Assembly: GCF_030867095.1 (NCBI RefSeq)
Contig: NC_081830.1
Location: 33,525,832-33,589,831, forward strand
Direction: 5' to 3'
DNA length: 64,000 bases
DNA from: Alligator mississippiensis
Lineage: Eukaryota; Chordata; Crocodylia; Alligatoridae
Part shown: positions 1 to 12,182 of the stretch, in pieces
How the letters are laid out: each line of letters begins with the position of its first letter
How positions within the stretch are numbered: position 1 is the stretch's first letter
Made by a program: the position numbers and the translations under genes
Notes under the pieces: model-generated
Databases searched by the model: none
What the model was told of the DNA's origin: nothing
The model's input: the letters and a program-made list of their open reading frames with translations, nothing else

Positions 1-170
1 GTGAATTCCATGACTGGCCTGCAGGGAATGTGGCCTGCCTCGTTGGTAAGGTTGGTAACCAACATCCTCTGGAGGACCTTCATCTCAGCAAGTGGCTCTG
101 CCCTTCTGCACAGTGGCTGGCTATTCTCTCACCACTCAAAAAACAGAGGGTGACTGAAGAAGGGTGTTTG
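1..170. other. Unassigned sequence
   Basis: No feature recognised. Short frames here have no domain character. Confidence 0.4.
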
Positions 171-262
171 TGCCCGAAAGCTTGCAAAGAACAACTTTTC
201 CAGCTATTTAGTTGGTCTAATAAAAGATTTCACATCTACCCAAAGAACCTTGTCTGCCAGGG
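171..262 (+). repeat. Dispersed repeat tail (Penelope- or SINE-like 3' end)
   Basis: The segment around 204-232 carries the string ctatttagttggtctaataa. It recurs near 53354-53390, followed by different sequence. The layout (cgaaagctt, then a TTTAGTTGG core, then taataaaag) resembles 3' tails of Penelope-like or SINE families seen in reptile genomes. Family assignment is inference; the shared string is directly visible. Confidence 0.45.
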
Positions 263-1797
263 TGTGACAAAAGCATCCTCACCCGTTGTCTCCATGTTGT
301 CCAGATATGTTCCCACAGAGGGTGCTGCTGGCCCCATCACTACTTCTACATTTTCCAGGTGAGAACGAGCATCCCTAGAGCACAGTGGGTGTCTCTGCCA
401 CTCCCTCAACATAAAGAAGAGGAGCTTAATTTTTATCTTTTGAGAAAAAAGAAATCTTGCCACTGCAGCAATTTAGAGTTTGGTTAGCAACAAAATGGAT
501 GCTGTGAAAGCAAATGACAGAAATCATCATGAATTCATTTGAATAGTCCCACTGATAATGCTTTGCCTTTTTGAGGCAAGAAGGAAATTTTTACTGACTG
601 GTTTTGTTTAAAAGAACTCCTTGTTTGCTTTGTCTTCTCTGCTCCATTCATGAATATGCGCATGGGATACTCTGTTTCCCCTGGGTATCTTGGAAAGGAA
701 TCTAGAGTGGGGCAAATAAGGGGAGAGGCATGCATCTCCCATACTTCTGAGTTGCTTAGGACCATATTAACAGGAGATCTCACTACAGTTCCCACCAGGA
801 GAGACCTGAGATGGGACTGCGGCATGTACTGGAGCCTGTAAAACAGAACCCTAATTCTAGATGTCCTATTCCTGTCTCTACAGCTCTTGCATGAGCTCTG
901 TTTTCAGGGTTTTCTCCCCAGTGCATGAAGTTCCCAGCAGTCTTAAAGCTGTGTCTACAAAAAGCATTGTGCATATATTTCTTCTCCCATCTATTATTTT
1001 TGGCACCTCTGCTACATGCCACTTCTTCTTGCACTTTAAAGCACTCGGGACCATTTCTGATGTTGCCTTGCAATTCAGTGTGCTGACCCACAGCAAAATG
1101 AAGGGGAAAGTAGTTGGGGGTAGAACAGAGGCGAAAGACCGGATAAAAGGGAGAGGTGACCATAGAGAATGAAAAGGCTGAGCCTTGTATGCCAGAGGCC
1201 TGGCTGGCTATAGGATCCTCCAGGAATGGTGCAAAGCAGCATGTTTTCTGGGAGTAAAGCAGCACGGCGAAGGGCAATTATAGTTGCATTTTTTATAAGG
1301 GAAGAAACAAACATGAAGTAGAGGAGTGAGGTCAAAGAAAAAGGAGAAATACACACCGATCAATCAACCAGGGCAGAGGGCAAAAGGAGGGAAAGGGAGA
1401 TGAAAAGGAATGAAAGAAGAGAGAGAGAGGGATGCCTCTTTAATTCTCCCATATGCTGGATGGTACTTCTGACAGGCTCTCCTTATTTGTCTATGAAGAG
1501 TATTTTCAAACCATTCAAGATGGCCTCAAGTGGTTACCAAGGCAACAGTGTTAAAGTCATCACTGCCATGGAAACCCTCTCTGTGGCATAATATAAATAT
1601 TTTCCTTCAAGAAGGAGACTGGAGATGAGTGGGCGATGTGCTATTTTCTAACGTGTGCTGGCTGCAGTGGGAGAATCTCCAGGAGATGGGCGGGGGGAAG
1701 GGGGACTGATAAATTTAGCTCAGCAGGCATGCACTGGATGGAAAGGGGATGTTGCTTGGCTTTTAACATACAACCCGGAGCTTATTTTTGTCTCTAG
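263..1797. other. Unassigned, intron-like sequence
   Basis: No repeat or exon recognised. A purine-rich stretch at about 1370-1435 (aaaagg/gagaga) is low complexity. A polypyrimidine tract just before 1797 belongs to the candidate microexon that follows. Confidence 0.4.
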
Positions 1798-1839
1798 GTT
1801 GCAACCAAAATAGATTTACGCCGAAGGGAGCAAGACAAG
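1798..1839 (+). CDS. Candidate 42-nt host microexon
   Basis: An acceptor made of a T-rich tract ending in tttttgtctctag precedes the segment, and a near-consensus donor (aag|gtaaga) follows it. The 42 nt are exactly 14 codons and are open in phase 0, giving VATKIDLRRREQDK. The peptide is basic and charged, and its codons keep two CpG-containing arginine codons. That is unusual for decayed intron sequence. I do not recognise the parent gene. If real, the host gene runs on the plus strand and this window is mostly its introns. No flanking exon is secure, so the call rests on splice signals and the open frame. Alternative: chance pairing of splice-like signals. Confidence 0.5.
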
Positions 1840-3544
1840 GTAAGAATCTGTTGCTTTTTCTTGTTTTTTCAAGGTGTTGCATTCAAGCAGAATACACCTT
1901 GCTCCACCTGCCCCAGACCCTTTACAACTTAAGAGCAGCTGCCTCTCTCCAGGAAGTGTGATGTTGTCCCCGTGTTGCGTGGCCAACAATGGATGCTATC
2001 TCAGAGTCTGTCATCTCTCACTGGGAGCCCAGAGTGACAAACCCTTCAGTAGGGTTTGCAAGAGAGTTTGTTCCTGAACAGAAAGCATGTGCCCCAGCTG
2101 CTCAGGTCCCCACACCGCCACCTGCCCACATCCCCACCTCAGCAGCTCCAGAGGAAGTCGGCAGCTCATCTGGGCACAGCATGAGAGTGTGTGGCACTCA
2201 GTTGTTCTGCTTTGCTTTGCTTTGCAATCTGTAATCAGTCATTTTACCAGAAAATCTGTAATCAATCAGCCTGTCCCTCTCTGCAACAGTTGTTCACACA
2301 TGCTAGGACTCCAGCACTTCTAGGTAGTTTCGCCCTTGGTAGGTTGGCTGACAGTCTGTGACATATGGTGAACTCTGCAGTGACTGTTCCCTTTGGGAAG
2401 CACTTCTCTTGCTTGCGTTGCTCTATGACGGACGTGTGGGCACTGCTGTTGGAGCTTAAAGTGCCTGGGTATGTTGGTGGCAGGATGTTTGAGGCCTGGG
2501 ACACATGGGTAGAGCTGAGTACAGCCCTGCTGTGCATTGGTGGAGATCCTAATGGTCCCAGGTTTGGAATTATGGGGGGCACAGCAGGTGTGGACAGAGA
2601 TCTGCTACCAGAAGCTAGGATGGTGTGTAAGGGAGACACCAGGGTATGTGTCAGGAAGGGCAGAGGTGGTGGCATGGGGCACACTTCCAATTCTTCTGCC
2701 CACTTGTTCACATAGCCAGCTAGACAAATCCATGCCTGGTTTGAACAGAACAGTGACAGCATGACGTGGGGTTTGGGCCCAGTCTCCTCTCTCCAGAACG
2801 TCTTTGTCACCTTAGCAAGAATATTGTGCCTTCCAAATCCAAAGCTGCTGCCACTCGGTGACAGGGAGAAAGCCAAAGAAGAGTGAATTTGGAATAGAAA
2901 TCCTAGAAGGCTGGTATTGGCCCAAGCTTGGAAACATGGGGAAACAGGCAGGCCTTGCACTATGCTCTGAACATCTGGCTGCGTCAGACGAGGCTAAACT
3001 GAGCAAGTCTAAACTGGAGCAGTGGGTGTATAGGTGTGGGAGGTAACAATGAGGTGAGACTATAACAGTGTGTTCCAGTTATCTCCAGTCTTTCCCAAGT
3101 GAGAATATTTCTGTTCCCTCCTGCACTTCCGAATGTGTGATATTATCATTAATAGACTGCTGGAGATATCTCCCTCCTCGTGCTCATGTGCAAAAAAACA
3201 ACTCTAAACGCCCTGCAGTATTTGCCACGTAACTTCTAATCACACAGAAAAGTAGTTGGGGAGCTGCGGGGAGGATGTTGGGAACATGACAGGACAGGAC
3301 ATATGTGGAGGATCTTCCAGCAGAGCATGGCTATCTCTGTGCTGTCAGGCAGTGGTCTCCCTCGTGGCTCCAGTGCTCAAGCTGCTCAGCCTTTTGTGAT
3401 TGCACTCTCTGCAGAAGTAAAGGTACAGGAAGCAGTTTGCTACCAGCCATGGTACGGGAGGGCTGGGGCACTTGTAACAGGCCTGGATGCAGCAGAGCCT
3501 TGACATCTGCTTAACTAGAAGCCTGGATTTAAATCTCTAGGATT
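1840..3544. other. Unassigned, intron-like sequence
   Basis: No recognisable element. A long minus frame at 2262-2960 is proline/serine-rich with no domain and is judged a chance frame. Confidence 0.4.
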
Positions 3545-3660
3545 TCAGGGGTGCAGGAGGGTGATTCAGTGGCTTGTCCAAGATCACACAGGCAAGCAAG
3601 CCCAGATCGTCTGAATCCCCATCCAGCACCTGATCTGCTATCAGCCTGTTGTAGTACTGC
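3545..3660 (+). repeat. MIR-like CORE-SINE fragment
   Basis: The stretch around 3575-3605 (gtggcttgtccaagatcaca, then caggcaagcaag) matches the well-known 3' half of MIR, in which a tgacttgcccaaggtcacac block is followed by a gaatcc block. The gaatccccatcc downstream at about 3613 fits. This is an old, diverged copy of a SINE family shared across amniotes. Confidence 0.6.
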
Positions 3661-4001
3661 GTGTGGTACCAGCGTCCACCCATCAGGAACGATGCTGATA
3701 AAGTGGGGAAGATTTGGAGATGAGCCAGGAGTATGGTGACAGGGTTGGAAGTCATGCTTTCTCGTGAGAGATGGTGTTTGCCTGAACCAAGAGACAGGGA
3801 AGGGGTGCCTATATCTTAGTCTGGAAGTACCTCACTGGGGAATGCTATCCTGATCAGGGCGTTGACAGGGAGGAAACAATGTAGTGCAGGAGCACTCGAG
3901 GGAGAGCACAGGGCCCAGGTGGGGCTGGCCTAGCTGGGTAGGCAAGATGACCAGTGAGGTTACCCTGACCCTGGCCCCCTTGCTGTTGCCTCTCCGAATA
4001 G

Positions 4002-4073
4002 CAAGCAAGACAACATCAAAGCTGTGGCAGGAAAGAGACTGGAGGTGTGGTGGAGCCGGGAAAGAGCCAGCAG
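4002..4073 (+). CDS. Weak candidate 72-nt exon
   Basis: A pyrimidine-rich run (ttgctgttgcctctccgaatag) ends at 4001. The segment ends in cag followed by a perfect gtgagt donor at 4074. It is 72 nt long and open in all three forward phases, so the frame cannot be chosen and openness gives little support. No product is recognised. It could be a cryptic exon or chance splice signals. Confidence 0.2.
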
Positions 4074-4334
4074 GTGAGTCCGACCCAGGAGGGGACCAGG
4101 TGTTGGGGTGGCAGCACTACCCTCCCTGGTAATGTGCCACGCTCTCCAAACCCAGAAGCATACCAGTGAGAGTGAAACACATGATGGAAGTGAAAACAAG
4201 TGCTGCTGCACCCATACTCTGGGAATGCATGTCCTTAGTGTGTGTGAGATACATATATGATATGTATTGCCTTACATTGCAATGAGGGAGATTTAGGGTA
4301 AATATTAGGGTAGCTAAGCACTTAGGGAGGGTGT

Positions 4335-4476
4335 AGAATTCCCACTACTGGAAGTTTTCTGGAGCAGGTTAGACAAACATTTGCCTGGGATCATTTAAGC
4401 AGGGAAGGTCCTGCATTGAGCTGCCTAGACCAGATGGCCTTCTGAGGTCCCTTTTTCCCTATGACTTTATGAAGTG
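4335..4476 (+). repeat. CR1-like LINE 3' fragment
   Basis: The block with ggttagacaaacatttg, then cctgggatca, then agatggccttctgaggtccc, ending in a tatgactttatg-type tail, follows the conserved 3' end of CR1. It is strongly diverged. Confidence 0.6.
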
Positions 4477-4798
4477 GTAGCACTTTACTCTTGCCATAAT
4501 CTGGAAACTGCTGTGGTGAGCTGCTGTGGTAATGGAGAGTTAAACTTGCATTCATGCTAAGGGCCATTTCTCCCACTCTGCCAGCATAAAGAAGCCTTAA
4601 CATGGGCATGATGATGACTTAGATCCGTTATGAGGCACTGCCAGACTGGTAAGTCACAATCATCTCCATATAAAAGTCTTCTTTTTACTGCCACAGTAGT
4701 GTTCATAATTCATGAAATGGCTGTTCTAAGCCAGGAGAAAGTCAGCAGCAGGAGGAAGTCAAACTGGCCTTTTCTCTATCACGAATGTATCCTAGAAT

Positions 4799-4975
4799 GG
4801 TGTTTTTCAGCCTGTGGTCCACAGACCCCTGGGGTCCACAAACTATGCCTAAGGCATCTGGGAAAGATGACTATGGTCAATCAAAAGTATGGGAATATCC
4901 ACACTTACAATGTAGAGGGGTCCAGTCTTAATTTTGAGGGGTCCACAAATGGAAAAAAGGTTGGAAAATCACTGG
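4799..4975. mobile_element. hAT-type MITE (177 bp) with 8-bp TSD
   Basis: Ends form an imperfect terminal inverted repeat: ggtgtttttcagcctgtgg at the left, and ggttggaaaatcactgg at the right. Flanking 8-mers are cctagaat (4791-4798) and tctagaat (4976-4983), 7 of 8 identical, as expected of a hAT target-site duplication. The interior repeats the gtccac/ggggtcca motif in both halves. No transposase remains. Confidence 0.75.
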
Positions 4976-4983
4976 TCTAGAAT

Positions 4984-7179
4984 TAGCCTATACCTGAAAA
5001 TATTTAGCATACTGAAGAGTATATTAGGGCAAAGGGACTTTGTCTCTCCTCAGTCTTTCCAGAACACATGATGCAGGTAGATTAAAAAATGATTGTGTTT
5101 ATTATCTAACAGGTGGTTCTGGCTGGCTTTTCAGATCTTTCTCATCCTGTGAAATGGATTCACTTTATGCTGCCCTGTATTGATCTTTGTTGTCTGACCG
5201 GACAGAACATCTCTCTTAGAAGTGATCGGGTTGGGGTATAAGTGCCTTGTTCTACACTGCAGCTTGGTGTGATACCTGCTCCCTGTACTGCAGGTGATCC
5301 AAGGGGCTGCTGTGGCGAGATCTAAAAAGACGATTAGAAGCAACAAGGCAAATTTGCCTGGCTGGATCTGTCTGACACCACATACCAGCATATACTGGCC
5401 CTGAGCCCTTTGCAATAACTCGGGAAAAACATCACTTTCTTCTCCGGTTGTAAACAACCTGTTACACTCTTCGAGTTGCATAGATATAAGACTGGCTTCT
5501 CTTTTGCTTCCCCAGTTCTGTCTATTGTCCTGTCACTAATCCCCACAGCTCTTACACACTGCATGGAGAGTTCAAACCCAGGCCTGTGGTTTGAAGCTGC
5601 CTTGCACACAACTGGGTGGCTGTATCATCATCACAATCCACAGTAGTCTGCACTTTTTCCCCCTTGCCTCCTCCCTGCTGGGGTGACTGAATGCTGCTCT
5701 GCCTAAGCCTCTGTATAGCCACAGGGCTCACTTTGAGTGGCCAAGAGCAGGGGTAAGTGGTAGCATCAGCTCATTATTTTATCGCAAGTCTACACGTGTT
5801 TGAGGTTTCATTCAAAGCTCCAGCTCCTGGAGTCCTGTGATTGATTGAATGAGAATCCCACCTTTCATTCTATAGCAATTCTTAAGGTTGGGGAGAAAAC
5901 TGACTTCCAAAGTTAGCTACTTTTTGAATCTCATGATTTTTTTACCCCCGACTGTTCATTTCTGACCATTCCATATCAGTGTGCAGGGAGGGAGACATGG
6001 CTGGTGGAAAGCCTCATGGGGTACCAGGGCTATACTAAAGACAGCACTGGCTAGGGCAGTCCATGATAGGAGAGGTGCTCACTGCCTCCCCCTTTCTGAA
6101 CTGCTGCCTGGGCCCCCAGAGGGATGGCTCTCCCCCCAGGTGGCATTTTGACTCTGAATACACAGGAATGGATTGGAGTGTGTGGCACTTCCTGGAAGGG
6201 CCTCTGAATAACCATTAGAACATTGGTCCAAGCCAACTTGATGGAGGTTTTGCGTAGCGCTGTAGGAAGGCCCCGGAAATAGAGGATGGCGGTTGCTCCA
6301 TGTGCCCTGTACTCTGCCCCAAAGGGAAGCTAGGATTAACCGGGAAGATGCTTCTTTCCTTCCTACCTAGACTAAAGCAGATTAGCACTGCCTTTCCCTT
6401 GCCCACTGAACATGGAGGGAAGAGTAGGCTCCCTGAATCAAAACCCTTTGAGTTTATTTCTGCAGCAGTTAATTATGAGTGGAATATGCCTGGTATTGCA
6501 GTGCTGTGTCTACTGAATGGCAGAAAGAGTGGATGGAAATGGTTGTGCGAGTGACCACAGAGCTGCCCTTATTCAGCAAAGCATGAATGGAAGCGGATTC
6601 TTAAAAAGTCAGTGTAAGGAAGACAAAGGGAACATGCTGTTTGGAAGACCACAGGGCTGAAAACACTAGGAAAAACGCTCAAGATTCCTATGGTATTGGG
6701 GGGGTGCCCAGACATCACTAATGAAACCAGCGCTGCATAGAGCCCACTTGTAAAATATATTTCAGCTGTTTTTTAAAAACACGGTGAAGGTAAGAAGGCC
6801 TGAGCAGTCCCTCTGCTGCAGACTGGAGTCAGCAGCTCCTTCTGATGGGTTAAAAGGAGCCCTCTCCATCTGGTCTGCAATGCATGCCTGCCATTCTGGA
6901 GCAAACCTGTTCATGCTCCTGGATGCCTGGCTTGTGCCAGGAAATCCAGAAGAAGCCAGGGCCCAGCCTGGCACATGCCAAAATGCCCTGCAGCTCACTT
7001 GTTTCACATGCATCTCTTTTATTATAAACACTGCAGCATTTATAGATCTCACAAAAGCAAGGTCTGGACAAACAATTTATGCAAAGAAAATGCTGCTTCC
7101 AATGCTAGAAAGACCCAGATAAGTTGCTCAGTCATTTAAAGAAATTTTCCCTTCCCAGAGACTTCTTCAGGTTTTCTTG
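4984..7179. other. Unassigned, intron-like sequence
   Basis: Nothing recognisable over 2.2 kb. Short frames have no domain signature. Confidence 0.4.
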
Positions 7180-7290
7180 GCTGGGATGACCTAGTTGGGG
7201 CTGATCCTGCTTTGAGCAGGGGTTTGGACTCGATGTGACCTCCTGAGGTCCCTTCCAATCCTTGTTTTCTATAATTCTATGATTCATGAC
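7180..7290 (+). repeat. CR1 LINE 3' end
   Basis: It contains the conserved CR1 3' string ctgctttgagcaggggtttg, then gacctcctgaggtcccttcc, and ends with a tctataattctatgattcat-type tail. That tail is the short 3' repeat typical of CR1. Confidence 0.8.
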
Positions 7291-9788
7291 AAAGGCTCTT
7301 TTTCCCAGGGCTACCTTGTTTGCTACAGAAACTGGTGTGCTTTAACCAATGGGCTGTTGACTTGGGTGACCCTTTAGCTGATGTGATGACAGCTGCGGTC
7401 AGTCATTTCCCTTAGCCTGAGCTAAGCCCAGCCCTCTCCTGACACACGGGTGTACCTTCCATAGTTGTCTGACATGTCTTCTTTTTCTGCTTGTCCAGCA
7501 GCTGGGTGTTCTGGCAGACTCCTTCCTGGGTTCTGTAATGCCTTTCCCACATTTTCTTTGCTTTATTGCCTCTACCTGTTATTTCTGAACAAGGAGAATG
7601 GAGTGCTGCTAGTTCCCTAACCAGGAATCTTATTATTCTTGTTGGAGTCACCCCCACAGTTCATAAAATCCCAGATCCTCGAAGGGCTGTAGTCACCTAA
7701 CCCCACTCTGCTCTTGGGCTAGGTGTATATTGAAAATGCACCTGGTAAAATGTAATGTGCACGATGCAGTTAAGACATCCATGTGTGACGCACACCCTGC
7801 AATTAATCTGTCTGTCAAGTGTGGCCTTAAGAGTGTTTTTCCTATTAAATATGTACCGTACCTGCAACAAATGTGGGTTTTCAAAGGCCAAATTCAGCTT
7901 GGTTTTTACTTTACCCATTTAGGAAGGCCATTTGCCTGCCAAAATGTCAGCTTGTCACCAACCATTTTCAAATGCAGTCACAAGAATTTATAAATGTATG
8001 CTGGCATTCTCAAAATCACCTCAGTGATTTAGGTGCACAAGCCTCATTGACTTCCAATTAAACCTTCGTTCCCAAGTGCCTGCTTTTCCGTGTACACTGG
8101 TTGAAGCTTATAATTTCCCAGGTCCTCATGCTTCTATATTTATTAGCTTTATTTCTCTGGACTCATCAAGAAAATGTCTATTTAGGTGGAGATGGGGCCT
8201 AAGAAATTGCATCCTGACTGGGAATGTTCTGGGAGTTTAGGAGTAGCTCAAGAGCAGGGCTATGAATGGAAAACCATAGGCAGCCTTCACTGGAGCTTTG
8301 TAGTTGTGAACTTGTTTTTCTTCTTGTCTCTGATGAAAAATGAAGGCCTGATTAATATGCAATTCATACATCATACACCATAGCCTGGCCTCCCTGGCTA
8401 GCCTGTCTGGGGTGGGGGGATTAATTGGGAAATTGCCTGTCCAAGGAGAATCACTGTGTCCTATAAGCCAGACCTGCACATAGGGCTCCTTGGGAGTCAG
8501 CACGCTGGCCCAGCAGTTTTAGGGACAGTGAGTTGGGTTCAGATCACATACTTGCACAGGTGGTGGTAACAGTCTACTACCCAAATTTACCCATGCCTTT
8601 TGAAAGGCAGAAAGAGAGCTTTCAATGGCAAAGTGACTGGCTTGCAGCACAGCATTGTCATAACTTGCCTCCTGGGGATTTCGGAAACTTGCAGCAAGAT
8701 TTACAAGTTTTTAAGGTGATAGGTGCAGCCCCCAGTGAGACTCGTGGTTGTATCGGGCCAGGGTGTTCTCAAGATAATTCCATTGTATTGCCATTACCCT
8801 AATCCCTAGACTTGTCCATAATCTAGTGTCCAGAAATCTGTTCAGTCTGTCCAGCCTCGAACCACCTCACCCACCCAGCCTGTGGATGTTGTGGAATGAA
8901 CCTGGCACTTGGCTCCTATATCACCGAAGGTAATATTTGCGCTGTGGCTGCTTGCTCACCCTGGAGACCAAAGCCCCTTCCTGCTCCTGAAGGCTGCCTC
9001 AGGGCCCAAGGCTGCTGCAAGGGGAACAGGAGGGCAGGTGGCAGCAGCCAGGATGGATAGGAACTGCTCGGTGCTGAAGACTCTTCAAGACTCTCCCTTG
9101 TTGCCATCTGTCTGGGGATGGCAGAGACACAGTGCTTACCTCTCCTGTGTATGGCATGTAGGCACAGCTTGGGATAACCTGAGGCAGCTGACTGCTTGCT
9201 GTGGCCTGGGTGACTGGACGATCTTGCTGCTGGGAAGCACAGTGCTGGTTCACTTCGCCATCAGTCACAGCCAATGCAGGTTTCTGTGTGTGACTCTAAT
9301 CCCCTTCTGACTCCTAGCTTAAGCCCTATAGCCTGTTCACAGGATATGCTGGGACATTCCCTTCTACAAGGAGTTCTCAGCCTCATGACAACTGTACAGT
9401 TAAGGTGATCTGCACCCTTACAGATGCAAAGACTTTCCCATGCTCATACTCAATGCTCATGTTCACGAAGGGCTTCGTCCTCTGCTCAGAACTGCACAAG
9501 ACCAAGATGTCATATGCTGGCCACTTGCCCATACATTCCTGGACACGGCCTTCCAATAAGAACCCCAGTTGCCCCAAACTTGGTAGCAGACCATTTGTGT
9601 GAAAAGAGCAAAAGATAGCTTGGGGATAGATCCTCGCAGTTGGCATCAGAGATCTGTATATAGGAATATTGCCATCATCATCAACATCATCAGGAACATT
9701 GTAAGTCTGAGAGGCATTCTCATAGTTTACATGTAGGCTACTGGCAGGGCCGTGTCATTGTGGGGGCCTGGGTTGAGGATGGTAGTGG
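7291..9788. other. Unassigned, intron-like sequence
   Basis: No element or exon recognised. A short ATC/ATCA simple run lies near 9670-9695. Confidence 0.4.
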
Positions 9789-10234
9789 TTCACAGATTCA
9801 TAGATGTTAGGCTTAGAAGGGACCTTAGTAGATCATAGAGTCTGACCCCCTGCCTTGGGCAGTAAAGAGCGCTGGGGTCAGACAACCCCGGCTAGGTGCT
9901 TGTCCAGTCTTCTCTTGAATATCCCCAGGGTAGGGGAGAGCACCACCTCCCTTGGAGGCTTATTCCAGATTCTGGCAACCCTTACTGTGATGAAGTTGTT
10001 TCTAATGTCCAACCTAAATCTGCTCTCCATCAATCTGTGGCCAATGTTCCTAGTTACTCCAGGGGGTGCCTTAGTAAATAGAGCATCTCCTATTTCCTGC
10101 TGCCCTCCCCTGATGAATTTATGGGCAGCCACAAGATCACCTCTCTGCCTTCTCTTGTAAAGGCTGAAGAGATCTAGGTCCCTTAATCTTTCCTCGTAGA
10201 GCCTTGCCTGCAGGCCTCTGACTATACGAGTGGC

Positions 10235-10530
10235 CATGGGCGACAGGTGCCACCTTAGTCATGGGGGGCATGTGTCCCCCCAGTGACCAGCCAGCAACCG
10301 AGGGGGGGTCCCACACGGCCAGTATCACCGACCGGGGTGCTGGGGGGGGTAGGGAGTCCCCCTACGGCCACTTCATCTAGCACTCCCATTCCCCGGCCAG
10401 TGCTCACAGGGGTGGCAGTGGTGCTTCTGCCTGCCCCCCGCCCACCTGTTGCCTAAGTGGGGAGTGCAGCCTGTCAGGGGGTGCACCAGTGCTCTCGGGG
10501 TGCACATGTACCTCCTACACATTGACACTG
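10235..10530. mobile_element. GC-rich hAT-type MITE nested in old CR1
   Basis: CR1 similarity stops at 10234 and resumes at 10531 with the same 8 bases repeated: cgagtggc (10227-10234) and tgagtggc (10531-10538), differing by a CpG-type transition. The termini read catgggcgacaggtgc and ...attgacactg, consistent with CAGTG/CACTG hAT ends after mutation. The 296-bp interior is C/G-run rich (gggggg, cccccc) and has no coding capacity. Confidence 0.75.
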
Positions 10531-12182
10531 TGAGTGGCCCTCCTCTGAACCCTCTCAAGATTCTCTGCATCCCTCTTGAAGTGTGGCAACCAAAACTGGA
10601 CAGAGTACTTCAGCTGCGGCCTGACCAGTACCGCATAGAAGGGAAGCATCACCTCCCTGGACCTGTTCGTCATGCATTTGCTAATGCATGATAAAGTGCA
10701 GTTAGCCTTGTTGATCACTTTGTCACATTGACAACTCATGTTCATCTTGGAATCAACTATGACTCCAAGATCCCTTTCCACTGCTGTGCTGCGGAGAAGG
10801 CCATCCCCCAGCCTGTAAGTGTGTTGGTGGTTCTTTTTGCCCAGGTGCAGCACTTTGCACTTGTCTTTGTTGAATTACATCCCATTTCATTCTGCCCATT
10901 TTTCCAACTTGTTCAGATCTGCCTGGATCCGTTCCCTAACCTCTGGTGTGTTAACTTTACCCCATCATTTGGTATCATCTGCAAACTTGAACAGGGTGCT
11001 CTCCACACCCTTATCCAAGTCACTGATGAAGATGTTGAATAGCATTGGTCCAAGGACTGAGCCTTTCAGGACTCCACTGCCCACATCTTTCCAGGTTGAT
11101 ATCGACCCGTTCACCACCATTGTCTGGGTGTGACCCCATAGCCAATTTGCCACCCACCTGACTGTGTAGTCATCTACATCACAGCCTGTCAGTTTATTTA
11201 CAAGAACAGAATGAGATACCATATCGAAGGCCTTCTTAAAGTCTAGGTAGATGACATCTACCTTGACTCCTGCATCTAAGTATTTTGTGACCTGGTCATG
11301 AAAAGAAACAAGGTTAGTCGGGCAGGATCTACCTGCAATGAATCTGCTGATTTCCTTTCAGCATTATTTCCCCTGCTGGACTCCCACAAATGTGATCCTT
11401 AATGATTTTTTCCAGAGTTTTCCCAAGGATAGAGGTGAGACTAGTTGGCCTATAGCTTCCCAGTTCCTCCCTCCTCCCCTTCTTGAAAATAGGGACCACA
11501 TTGGCCCTTTTTTAGTCCTCTGGGACCTGACCAGAGCACCATGAGTGCTCGCTGTGCCAGCAGCACTGCTATGACACTGGCCAATTCCTTCAGCACCCTT
11601 GGATGAAGTTCATCTGGGCCCACTGATTTGAACACATCCAGCCCCTCCAAGTAGCCCTTCACTAAGTCTGCGCTAACAGTTGGTGGGCTGGTGTCCTTCC
11701 TGCGTCTATCTATGATCTAATTGGGAGATTTGTCTTGGTTTGTGTCTAGGAATACAGATGCAAAGAACTCATTGAAGAGCTCAGGTTTGTCCCCCCTCTC
11801 TGTCACCAATTGCCCTAGTTTGTCCTGTAGGGGTCCTAAGCTACCCTGTGCCTTCCTTTTGCTCCCTATATACCTGAAGGACTTTTTTTGTCCTTAATTT
11901 TTGTTGCTAGCCTAAGCTCTAATCCTGCTTTGGCCTTCCTGATTCCCTGCAAGTGCAAGCCAGGGAGGTATACTCAACCTCCCTATATTCCCCCCTGTTT
12001 CCACAGCTTGTATACCTCTTTCTTTGCCCTTAGGCTTTCCTGGACTTCCCTTCAGCCAAGAGGGCTTCTTGGCCCCTTTGCCCCCTTTTATGGGATTGTC
12101 TCCTTCTGCACCCATGGGATCTCTCCCTTGAGGAATGACCATCCTTCTTGGACCTCCATTTTGCCAGTACTCTTGAGCTTTA

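Noticed and set aside
783..1277. 164-codon minus-strand frame
   Set aside because: No domain, low-complexity mix, overlapping frames on both strands, no splice or promoter context.
2262..2960. 232-codon minus-strand frame
   Set aside because: Longest single non-repeat frame in the left part. However, composition is Ser/Pro/Leu biased, no known motif is seen, and other frames over the same span are also open.
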